Source: Pseudomonas flexibilis
Lineage (GTDB): Bacteria; Pseudomonadota; Gammaproteobacteria; Pseudomonadales; Pseudomonadaceae
DNA: 64,000 nucleotides
Assembly: GCF_000802425.1 (NCBI RefSeq)
Contig: NZ_JRUD01000014.1
Location: forward strand, 124,001 to 188,000
Direction of reading: 5' to 3'
Below, one piece after another: positions 56,875 through 64,000 of this stretch (its first letter is position 1; every line of letters starts with the position of its first letter). The notes beneath the pieces are model-generated. The model was not told where the DNA came from. It saw only the letters and a program-made list of their open reading frames with translations, and made no database searches. The position numbers and the translations under genes are program-made.

Positions 56875-59800
56875 ACTGAAGGACCAGACCATCGAGCAGG
56901 GCGTACGCAAGCGCACCGAGTATGACGACGCACGCCAGGCACGCCTGGTGTTGAACATCGCGCGCAGCGACGGCGGCACCCTGACCATCCCGTTGCTGGA
57001 CGACGCGCGCAGCACGACAGAACAACCGGATCTTCAGAAAAACACCCTGCTCGCCGTCCTGCCGCTGGCCCGCCTGCCGGGGTACGACAGGCAGAACGAA
57101 GCGCCCAAGGGGGCACTGCCCCGGCCGGGTCGCATCTATGTCTTCTGGGGGAACCGGCTGTGGCGCGAGCTGGAGGCTGATGGCACGGGACAGCTGTTCG
57201 AAGTAGACCTGGCCCATTGGCGCAAGCAGGCCGAACAGAGGCTGGACGCCGACGAACGCCCACCCGTCGGCGCCCGCCAGTACCTGATCCTGCTGCCCAT
57301 GCTGCTGCAGGGCCGGGCGATCGCCGGCGAACTGCACATGGCCTACAGCGAGCTGCCGTGGACCTGGGAGTACATCGCGTGGTTGGAGCAGGACATGGCG
57401 CGCATTCAGCGGCGCTGCAGAAACCTGGCTCCCGCTTGGGCCGCCGCCGTTGTGGGCCCTGAACATTGGCGGGCGACCCAGGCCATGCCAGCACTGGCCA
57501 TCGACACACTAAGCGAAGGGATGCGGGCGCGGGATTTTGCGGTGGAGAGTAACCTGGCTGACCCGGCAACCTTTACACCCGGCTTCACCGGCTTCGCTGA
57601 AACCGAATGGGTGATGCGATTGCAACGTGCCAAGGAAGAACTGGCCGAACACCAAGGCGACCCGCAGCCCGAGCCCTTGCCTGCACTGGAGTCCGGCGTC
57701 GATGTATTGGTCGAATTCAACCTGCGCGGCTATCCCCGACTGATTGGCTTCATACTCGACGACCCATTGTTCAGCCTTCGGCATGCCACCGCCCAGCTAC
57801 GCCTGACGGGCGCATATTTACTCACCCAGAACGCCTTGGTCGCCCAGCATCCCCATGGCGCCTATGTCCAGGCGCTCTACAGCCTGGTCATGCGCCCCGG
57901 CGACAACCCCCTGGCGCACCTGCAGGCGTATCTGGATACGCCGGGTGTGCGCGAGGCCGCGCGTGAAACGCAGCGCAACGCCGCGCGCGCCCACATGGAG
58001 GCGATCCTGGCACGACTGATCGCACTGACAGACCAGCTGGCGCCTTTCATCCAGGATTGGCTCTTCAGCAACGACGAGCGATTGCTGGAGCCCTACGCGT
58101 TGATGAGCGAACTCCTCGAAGTCCTCAAGCACCCAGCCCATCGCGATGCCCTGTGCCTGACGTCCGCCGACGATGACCTGGAGAAGGCCATCAACCGGCT
58201 AACGGTACAACTGCTCGAAGCCACGCATGCTATTACTCGACCGCTCCTCAGCGACACGGGGCAAGCGGTTATCCGTTTACAAACCCTGGCCGGGGTTAGC
58301 CGCGAAGCCAACCCCCAGCGAATGGGCCTCAGTACTCTGCTGCAAACGGTGGACGCGGACGCTTCGGCAATCGATACCTTGGCGCTGAACAAGAACACCA
58401 CGGCCTTGGTAGGGGACCTGATGGACATCGTCTCCACGGCAATCTGCACGCAGGTCAGTCGCCTGAGCGATGCAGTGGTCGCGGTGGAGCTGCCGCGTTT
58501 GTTTGCCCCGAGTTTCGGTGTATTCAAGACATTGTCGCCTTCATGGCGCGGCCTCGAGCTGATGCCGCGCGGACAGGCGCTGGCACAACGGCTGGTGATT
58601 CTGGGGGTTGAAGGGGGCGGCCTGAGCTATGGCCTGACTCCGGAAGAACGGACGACCCTGACCACCAAGAATTACAGCCACGCCGTCGTGCACGACCAGG
58701 CGGGCAATCCCCTCGCCTCCAACAGCCCGCGAAGGATGCCGGGCCAACCGAATCTCGGTCGCAGCACGGTTATCGCTGCGCCTGCGGACCACCCACATGT
58801 ACGGAGTCTTAGTGCCTGGAAGTTGCAGGCCAACCGCAAGATACAGGGCGTTCTGGAGACACCAGCCATTCCATTGGTGGCGGTGGTTTGCGCGGTGTTC
58901 AACTTGCAGGCGCAGATCGCAGAAATGAAGGGTCTGCAGAAAGAGGGCTGGGAAGGTGAGTTACGCTCATTTGCGGGTCTTTTTTCGGCACAGATTGATC
59001 TGACCGCTGCCCTATCGAACTTAAGCAAACCTATTCTGGGATCAAACAATTCCCTTGTTCAGATGCTTGAAAAGCCGCGTTTGAATGTCGCGAAAATCTC
59101 CGATAAATGGGCAAAAAACCTCGAAGCACTGACAGGCCATTCAAGGCTCACACTGCTCAGAGCCATATCGGGCGCAGCAATGGTCGTTACAAGTTTGCTG
59201 AGCGCATGGGATGCCTCCCGTGCCTGGCGTCAGGGAGACCGCGATGCGGCGCTTGCCTATGGTGTACTGGGCACCTCCGGCTCCGCCTTATGGACAGCTG
59301 CCACGCTGGGTATGGCGATAAATCCTATGGTGCTGCTGATCGGCGGGTTGATATTCATAGGCGGCAGCCTGCTGGCTAACTGGCTCACCGACACGGATCT
59401 CGAAGCGCTCGCGAAACATGGCCCCTTTGGCAAGGAGCATCCAAAGTCCGACGATGAGCGTTTCGGCCACTTGCGCGACCCCTGGAACGCCTACACGCAA
59501 CTGCTCGGCGTTCTGGGCAAGCCCATCATTCAGGTGGCGCCCTTATCCGAATGGCGAAAAAACGCCCCATTAAGGCATCGTGCGGCACTACGCCAAGTCG
59601 CCTCCAAACGCTCGCCAATGCCGCTGGGCTGCCAGCCCACGCAGATGCAACCACTGGAAGACGGCGACTGGATAATGACCCTTCAATCGCCCCTGCTCCC
59701 AATGTTCCAGGGGGGACGAAACTTTGTAGTGCTAGCCGAAGAACAGGTCCAGGCCCTACCTCGTAGCGATGCCGCCAGGATGCAGCCGCTTCATCGAAAA

Positions 59801-60133
59801 GCCATCAATGAATTCAAACTGAATGCGTTTCCATTGGACGACGGCACGTTGCTTTACGTACTACCCCGGCAATTCCCTCCGGTACAACTGACTCCGCGAG
59901 AGCGATATCACTATACGATTGTCCAGCGAGTCGTTCTTCGCGCCCAATTCCATCTGAGCCAGCCCGGGAAACTGGGAGACAAAGGTGGTCCGGCACAAAC
60001 GCTGGTCCTACCCCAGCCGAGCCCGAAACGCTGGCAAGACTGGCAAGAGGCATTCAGAAGACTGCCGGCTCCAACGATCCTCTCGAACGACGCCCCTTAT
60101 TGGCTGATCGAAACCACGGAATTCAAGGCATGA
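56867..60133 (+). CDS. Putative T6SS membrane-acting effector (VasX/PA5265-like)
   Basis: A 1088-aa protein encoded straight after vgrG with an 8-nt overlap. No signal peptide or enzymatic motif seen. The N-terminal region (about 1-220) includes PGRIYVFWGNRLWRELEADG and ARQYLILLPMLLQ and may be a VasX-like loading domain. A long helical middle follows, then a hydrophobic cluster at about 765-842 (ISGAAMVVTSLLSAW, LAYGVLGTSGSALWTAATLG, NPMVLLIGGLIFIGGSLLAN) and a soluble C-terminal domain ending PYWLIETTEF. Position and membrane segments suggest a pore-forming cargo effector like PA5265 beside vgrG6. Function is inferred. Confidence 0.7.
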   Translation: MSELKDQTIEQGVRKRTEYDDARQARLVLNIARSDGGTLTIPLLDDARSTTEQPDLQKNTLLAVLPLARLPGYDRQNEAPKGALPRPGRIYVFWGNRLWRELEADGTGQLFEVDLAHWRKQAEQRLDADERPPVGARQYLILLPMLLQGRAIAGELHMAYSELPWTWEYIAWLEQDMARIQRRCRNLAPAWAAAVVGPEHWRATQAMPALAIDTLSEGMRARDFAVESNLADPATFTPGFTGFAETEWVMRLQRAKEELAEHQGDPQPEPLPALESGVDVLVEFNLRGYPRLIGFILDDPLFSLRHATAQLRLTGAYLLTQNALVAQHPHGAYVQALYSLVMRPGDNPLAHLQAYLDTPGVREAARETQRNAARAHMEAILARLIALTDQLAPFIQDWLFSNDERLLEPYALMSELLEVLKHPAHRDALCLTSADDDLEKAINRLTVQLLEATHAITRPLLSDTGQAVIRLQTLAGVSREANPQRMGLSTLLQTVDADASAIDTLALNKNTTALVGDLMDIVSTAICTQVSRLSDAVVAVELPRLFAPSFGVFKTLSPSWRGLELMPRGQALAQRLVILGVEGGGLSYGLTPEERTTLTTKNYSHAVVHDQAGNPLASNSPRRMPGQPNLGRSTVIAAPADHPHVRSLSAWKLQANRKIQGVLETPAIPLVAVVCAVFNLQAQIAEMKGLQKEGWEGELRSFAGLFSAQIDLTAALSNLSKPILGSNNSLVQMLEKPRLNVAKISDKWAKNLEALTGHSRLTLLRAISGAAMVVTSLLSAWDASRAWRQGDRDAALAYGVLGTSGSALWTAATLGMAINPMVLLIGGLIFIGGSLLANWLTDTDLEALAKHGPFGKEHPKSDDERFGHLRDPWNAYTQLLGVLGKPIIQVAPLSEWRKNAPLRHRAALRQVASKRSPMPLGCQPTQMQPLEDGDWIMTLQSPLLPMFQGGRNFVVLAEEQVQALPRSDAARMQPLHRKAINEFKLNAFPLDDGTLLYVLPRQFPPVQLTPRERYHYTIVQRVVLRAQFHLSQPGKLGDKGGPAQTLVLPQPSPKRWQDWQEAFRRLPAPTILSNDAPYWLIETTEFKA

Positions 60134-61320
60134 GCGCACAAGAACACCGCATTCCCTACGGCCCCGGCGCCTATCGCAGTAATGCGCTTCCCGATCTACC
60201 CCCGTCCCGCCAACAGCAAGGGGGACTGTTTGATACGCCGCTGCGCTGGGGGCGTTACGCCGGACTGGACTCGCCCGTGGAGATTGAGTCGCAACTGGAA
60301 AGCAAAGCCTATAAAGCATATGAACAGCAGCTTGCCGAAGGGCAAAAGCCACTCATTTTCTGCGATGCGCAACGCTGGCGATTTGAAAACTCAAGCATAA
60401 TCCCATACTTGATTTTCATATCTAAACTCTTGAGCTTTTTCTTTCCATGGTTTTTCTTCACAGCTGAGATCTATTTTGTATTTGACTCAAATTTATTACT
60501 TTCCTTGCCGGCTGTATTTCTCACAATCTTAACGTTAGGGCTATCCGGAGGCCCAAAGCAAAAATATGCAGACCTTTCATTGATAACTGGCGCCGTTGTC
60601 GCTTTTTTATTTATTGCATGGGATAAGGGTGCGCTCTGGGGCTATTGGTCCGAGCATCCTCCGCTTATTTGGATAGGCATCTTTCTCTCCTTCCACGCCA
60701 TCATCGGCGCCGACCTTCTACTCGCCCTCTACGCCCGCTTCTACAAACACGACGGCAGCGAATTCAATCGCCAGAACGGTACCCTGACCATTGCCCGTCG
60801 CTTCCGTAAACCCTTTGTGGCGCCCTTCTATGAGTTCGATCCCGCCATGCAGTTGTTGCCTACCGGCTACGGCGGCCATGACTACGCCCTCTGGCTTCAC
60901 CACCGCTATGACGGCATCAAGGTCTGCCTGGCCCGCAAGGTCCATACCCTGGGGCTGGACAAGCACAACCTGCACGCCTTCTGGGACACGTTGCAGCGCT
61001 ACATGGACGTCAGCCAGCCCCTGCCGGATCTACCGGTGCTGGAGCAGAGCCGCCACCTGGACCCGGTTACCGCCGCTCACGACGCCGCCACCGGACGCAA
61101 CCCGCGTAAATGGCGTGACCTGAACGTCGAGGCGTGGAAACGCAAGGAAGGAAAAAAGCTGCGTGAAAAAGTTGCCGCCTACCCCTGGCAGACAAAGCCC
61201 TGCACGCTCCAGACCCGGATCGACCCCAACCTCACCATCGAAGCCTATTACCGCTGCCAGGAAGCCAAGGGCATTCAGGCCACACCCCAGGCCGAGGATT
61301 TCACCTTCAGCCGATGCTGA
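60130..61320 (+). CDS. DUF6708-like membrane protein, probable effector partner/immunity
   Basis: A 396-aa protein overlapping the effector stop by 4 nt (ATGA). A polar N terminus (about 1-90) is followed by four hydrophobic segments (about 92-118, 121-140, 150-168, 178-200) and a cytosolic C-terminal domain with FRKPFVAPFYEFDPAMQLLP and GYGGHDYALWLHHRYDGIKV. It resembles the DUF6708/PA5264 family paired with T6SS effectors. The stretch encoding the helices (about 60390-60650) is markedly AT-rich. Immunity function is inferred from position; a second effector or a chaperone is possible. Confidence 0.68.
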   Translation: MSAQEHRIPYGPGAYRSNALPDLPPSRQQQGGLFDTPLRWGRYAGLDSPVEIESQLESKAYKAYEQQLAEGQKPLIFCDAQRWRFENSSIIPYLIFISKLLSFFFPWFFFTAEIYFVFDSNLLLSLPAVFLTILTLGLSGGPKQKYADLSLITGAVVAFLFIAWDKGALWGYWSEHPPLIWIGIFLSFHAIIGADLLLALYARFYKHDGSEFNRQNGTLTIARRFRKPFVAPFYEFDPAMQLLPTGYGGHDYALWLHHRYDGIKVCLARKVHTLGLDKHNLHAFWDTLQRYMDVSQPLPDLPVLEQSRHLDPVTAAHDAATGRNPRKWRDLNVEAWKRKEGKKLREKVAAYPWQTKPCTLQTRIDPNLTIEAYYRCQEAKGIQATPQAEDFTFSRC

Positions 61321-61434
61321 TCTCGGGACCCAACCCGAGCATCCGCCCACCAGGCCCTGCAGTCTCGGCAGGTGCAGCCGCCTTGGACCGGGCGCGCCGG
61401 CGCTAATGCATATATCCCCTTATGGAATATAAAA

Positions 61435-61459
61435 ATTCTTAAAAGATATTTTTAAGAAT
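61435..61459. promoter_or_regulatory. Long palindrome in the oscA-sbp promoter region
   Basis: Perfect inverted repeat, arms ATTCTTAAAA / TTTTAAGAAT with a 5-bp spacer, in an AT-rich block (61409-61475). A -10-like TATAGT lies at 61473-61478, with only TTTTAA at -35, suggesting an activated promoter. CysB is the expected activator for these sulfur-starvation genes, but the site identity is inference. Confidence 0.6.
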
Positions 61460-61524
61460 AAGAAAGCCTCTCTATAGTCCGCTCCACCCTCCCCCGGGGA
61501 GGGGAATCCGATGGAGCACTTCCC

Positions 61525-61701
61525 ATGAGCACAACGCCCCGCAGCCTCGACGTGCCGGCCGAAGACGCTTCCTTGCTGCGCGAGATTCATGCCGCCCTGC
61601 GCAATCTGCGCTACGGCTCGGTGGAGATCACCGTGCACGACAGCCGCGTCGTGCAGATCGAGCGCAAGGAAAAGTACCGGCTGAGCGAGCCGCGCAAGTA
61701 A
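61525..61701 (+). CDS. oscA: Sulfur-starvation response protein OscA (DUF2292)
   Basis: A 58-aa protein, [20 protein letters not shown] then [20 protein letters not shown], matching the DUF2292/YezD family and Pseudomonas OscA, needed for use of organosulfur compounds and, in P. corrugata, under chromate stress. Its position 97 nt upstream of sbp is the known oscA-sbp arrangement. A GC hairpin (CCTCCCCCGGGGAGG, about 61489-61503) lies in the leader before the ATG. Confidence 0.9.
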   Translation: MSTTPRSLDVPAEDASLLREIHAALRNLRYGSVEITVHDSRVVQIERKEKYRLSEPRK

Positions 61702-61798
61702 TCGCCGAAGAACAACGACACGGCCCGACTGGACAACCGGAGGGCGCGCCCAGACGCACCACTGCCGCAATCCGAATCCGTCATTTCAGGAGCTTCAC

Positions 61799-62797
61799 AT
61801 GTCCATTCGCCGTTTCGCGTTCGCCGCCCTCGCCGGCGCGCTGTTTACCACCCAGGCCCTGGCGGCCGACACGCTGCTCAACGTGTCCTACGACCCGACC
61901 CGCGAGCTGTACCAGGAATTCAACTCCGCCTTTGCCCAGCACTGGAAAGCCCAGGGCAAGGGGGACGTCACCATCCAGCAATCCCACGGCGGTTCGGGCA
62001 AGCAGGCCCGCTCGGTGATCGACGGCCTGCGCGCCGATGTGGTGACCCTGGCGCTGGCCGGCGACATCGATGAACTGCACCGCCTCGGCAAGCTGATCCC
62101 CGCCGACTGGCAGTCGCGCCTGCCGGACGCCAGCACGCCCTACACCTCGACCATCGTGTTCCTTGTGCGCAAGGGCAACCCCAAGGGACTGAAGGACTGG
62201 GGCGACCTGGTAAAACCGGGCGTGGAAGTCATTACCCCAAACCCGAAGACCTCCGGTGGCGCGCGCTGGAACTTCCTGGCCGCCTGGGCGTGGGCCAAGA
62301 AGCAGTACGGCAGCGATGAGAAAGCCCAGGAATACGTGACCCAGCTGTACAAGCAGGTGCCCGTGCTGGATACCGGGGCCCGCGGCTCGACCATCACCTT
62401 CGTGAACAACCGGATCGGCGACGTGCTGCTGGCCTGGGAGAACGAGGCGTTCCTGGCGCTGAAGGAGGAAGGTGGCGACGCGCTGGAAATCGTCGTGCCG
62501 TCTCTATCGATCCTCGCCGAGCCGCCGGTCGCCGTGGTGGACCGCAATGTCGAGCGCAAGGGCACGCGCGAACTGGCCACCGCATACCTGAACCACCTGT
62601 ACAGCGAAGAGGGCCAGCGCATCGCCGCCAAGAACTTCTACCGGCCGCGCAATGCCAAGGTGGCCGCCGAGTTCGCCGAGCAGTTCCCGCAACTGGAACT
62701 GGTGACCATCGATGGCGCCTTCAATGGCTGGAAGGAGGCGCAACCGAAGTTCTTCAGCGATGGCGGCGTGTTCGACCAGATCTACCAGGCCCACTGA
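61799..62797 (+). CDS. sbp: Sulfate ABC transporter, periplasmic sulfate-binding protein
   Basis: A 332-aa periplasmic binding protein. Signal peptide about 1-22 (TTQALA|ADT). Sulfate-binding signature blocks are present: [31 protein letters not shown] and [16 protein letters not shown]. It delivers sulfate or thiosulfate to the CysTWA transporter. The ATG has CAGGAGCTTCAC upstream. cysT follows after 15 nt. Confidence 0.96.
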   Translation: MSIRRFAFAALAGALFTTQALAADTLLNVSYDPTRELYQEFNSAFAQHWKAQGKGDVTIQQSHGGSGKQARSVIDGLRADVVTLALAGDIDELHRLGKLIPADWQSRLPDASTPYTSTIVFLVRKGNPKGLKDWGDLVKPGVEVITPNPKTSGGARWNFLAAWAWAKKQYGSDEKAQEYVTQLYKQVPVLDTGARGSTITFVNNRIGDVLLAWENEAFLALKEEGGDALEIVVPSLSILAEPPVAVVDRNVERKGTRELATAYLNHLYSEEGQRIAAKNFYRPRNAKVAAEFAEQFPQLELVTIDGAFNGWKEAQPKFFSDGGVFDQIYQAH

Positions 62798-62812
62798 CGG
62801 TAGGGGTATTCC

Positions 62813-63631
62813 ATGTTGCGCCGCACCTCACCCGTCATCCCCGGCTTCGGACTGACCCTCGGCTACACGCTGTGCTACCTCAGCTTCCTGGTGCTGATTC
62901 CACTGGCCGCGCTGTTCGTGAAGACTGCCGAGCTGACCTGGGAGCAGTTCGTGGCCATCACCACCTCGGCGCGCGTACTGGCCGCGCTGAAGCTCAGTTT
63001 CGCCACCGCGTTTGGCGCCGCGTTGCTCAACGGGGTGATCGGTACGCTGCTGGCCTGGGTGCTGGTGCGCTATCGCTTCCCCGGCCGCAAGCTGATCGAC
63101 GCGCTGATCGACCTGCCGTTCGCCCTGCCGACCGCCGTGGCCGGCATCGCGCTCACCGCGCTGTACGCGCCCAACGGCCTGATCGGCCAGTTCGCCAGCG
63201 CCGTGGGCCTGAAAATCGCCTATAGCCCGCTGGGCATCACCCTGGCACTGACCTTCGTCACCCTGCCCTTCGTGGTGCGCACCCTGCAGCCGGTGCTGGC
63301 CGACATCCCCCGGGAGGTCGAGGAAGCCGCCAGTTGCCTGGGCGCCAAGCCGCTGCAGGTGTTCCGCCACGTGTTGGTGCCGGCGCTGCTGCCGGCCTGG
63401 CTCACCGGTTTCGCCCTGGCCTTCGCGCGGGGCGTGGGCGAATACGGCTCGGTGATCTTCATCGCCGGCAACATGCCGGGCAAGACCGAGATCCTGCCGC
63501 TGCTGATCATGGTCAAGCTCGACCAGTACGACTACGCCGGCGCTACCGCCATCGGTGTGCTGATGCTGGTGGTCGCCTTCATCCTGCTGCTGCTGATCAA
63601 CCTGCTGCAGCGCTACATCCGGACCCGTTGA
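62813..63631 (+). CDS. cysT: Sulfate ABC transporter permease CysT
   Basis: A 272-aa inner-membrane permease with about six helices. The cytoplasmic coupling loop is [25 protein letters not shown], the EAA motif of ABC importers. [17 protein letters not shown] near residues 28-44 and [15 protein letters not shown] are typical of CysT. It pairs with CysW downstream and should work with a CysA ATPase encoded beyond the window. Confidence 0.96.
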   Translation: MLRRTSPVIPGFGLTLGYTLCYLSFLVLIPLAALFVKTAELTWEQFVAITTSARVLAALKLSFATAFGAALLNGVIGTLLAWVLVRYRFPGRKLIDALIDLPFALPTAVAGIALTALYAPNGLIGQFASAVGLKIAYSPLGITLALTFVTLPFVVRTLQPVLADIPREVEEAASCLGAKPLQVFRHVLVPALLPAWLTGFALAFARGVGEYGSVIFIAGNMPGKTEILPLLIMVKLDQYDYAGATAIGVLMLVVAFILLLLINLLQRYIRTR

Positions 63632-63642
63632 GGAGCATGCCC

Positions 63643-64000
63643 ATGAGCAGTCTTTCCGTGGCGGCGCCGCTTCCCACCGTTGCCCGCCAAGCCCCGAAAC
63701 AGTGGGGACGCCTGACGCTGATCGGCGCCGCCTGGAGCGTGTTCGCCTTCTTCCTGCTGCTGCCGCTGGTGATCGTGCTGACCGAAGCCCTGCAGGCCGG
63801 CGTCGGCACCTTCTTCAGCGCCATTTTCGAGCCCGATGCCCTCGCCGCCCTGCGGCTGACCCTGCTGGCCGTGGCCATTTCCGTGCCGCTCAATGTGCTG
63901 TTCGGCGTGGCCGCCGCCTGGTGCGTGAGCAAGTACGAGTTTCGCGGCAAGAGCATTCTGGTGACCCTGATCGACCTGCCCTTCTCGGTGTCGCCGGTAA
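63643..64000 (+). CDS. cysW: Sulfate ABC transporter permease CysW, 5' part
   Basis: The first 119 residues of CysW, running off the window end. A first helix (about 26-48, [19 protein letters not shown]) is followed by [20 protein letters not shown] and [20 protein letters not shown], which are CysW-typical. An ATG at 63637 lies 1 nt after the AGGAG motif, too close; the in-frame ATG at 63643 is better spaced and chosen. Confidence 0.94.
   Translation, partial: MSSLSVAAPLPTVARQAPKQWGRLTLIGAAWSVFAFFLLLPLVIVLTEALQAGVGTFFSAIFEPDALAALRLTLLAVAISVPLNVLFGVAAAWCVSKYEFRGKSILVTLIDLPFSVSPV

Noticed and set aside
54228-61320. T6SS island considered as part of a prophage or contractile tailocin
   Set aside because: Hcp and VgrG are T6SS-type, and there are no sheath, baseplate, lysis, terminase or integrase genes.

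Overview
This 64 kb window is a GC-rich, densely packed gammaproteobacterial chromosome segment from Pseudomonas in the broad sense. The diagnostic blocks are gshB-tonB3-algH-ruvX-pyrR-pyrB-pyrC', proC-yggS-pilT-pilU, sutA-amtB-glnK-ubiK-comM and the pycR-pycA-pycB neighbourhood with its second zwf. The tandem amtB genes and the TGTGGGAGCGG-type intergenic repeats suggest a mendocina/stutzeri/alcaligenes-like species. That placement is inference; no 16S gene is present.

Layout. 1-5610: 3' end of gshB, tonB, algH, ruvX and the pyrimidine genes pyrR, pyrB and pyrC', the last a catalytically dead dihydroorotase homologue. 5712-10648 (minus strand): a TM2 membrane protein, a dynamin-like GTPase, yggU, yggT, proC and the PLP-homeostasis gene yggS. 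10717-13042: twitching-motility retraction ATPases pilT and pilU. 13154-16713 (minus strand): nitrogen-scavenging operon glnK-amtB-amtB with sutA downstream, preceded by sigma-54 and NtrC-like sites. 17136-18944: ubiK and comM. 19098-21495 (minus strand): di-haem cytochrome c peroxidase with an Anr box, and an OprD-type porin. 21964-23901: a PAS-GGDEF-EAL signalling protein. 24126-33231 (minus strand): recC-recB-recD. 33414-39122: a compact six-gene phospholipid-remodelling operon related to E. coli ynbABCD. 39124-41770 (minus strand): a DUF3299 protein, a GlsB-like membrane protein and purE-purK. 42012-46728: ggt, a HypT-like LysR regulator, a small leader-like ORF, ansA and a GNAT acetyltransferase. 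46792-53890: zwf and a divergent RpiR regulator around a HexR-type palindrome, then pycR diverging from pycA-pycB around a 16-bp palindrome. 53891-61320: an orphan type VI secretion island (hcp, a frameshifted vgrG, a large membrane-acting effector candidate and a DUF6708-like partner) driven by a strong sigma-54 promoter. 61525-64000: sulfate-starvation genes oscA, sbp, cysT and partial cysW.

The least described parts are the ynb-like lipid operon, which encodes nearly a complete head-group exchange and remodelling route, and the T6SS effector/partner pair. Two families of intergenic inverted repeats recur across the window. There are no rRNA, tRNA, CRISPR, transposase or integrase genes.
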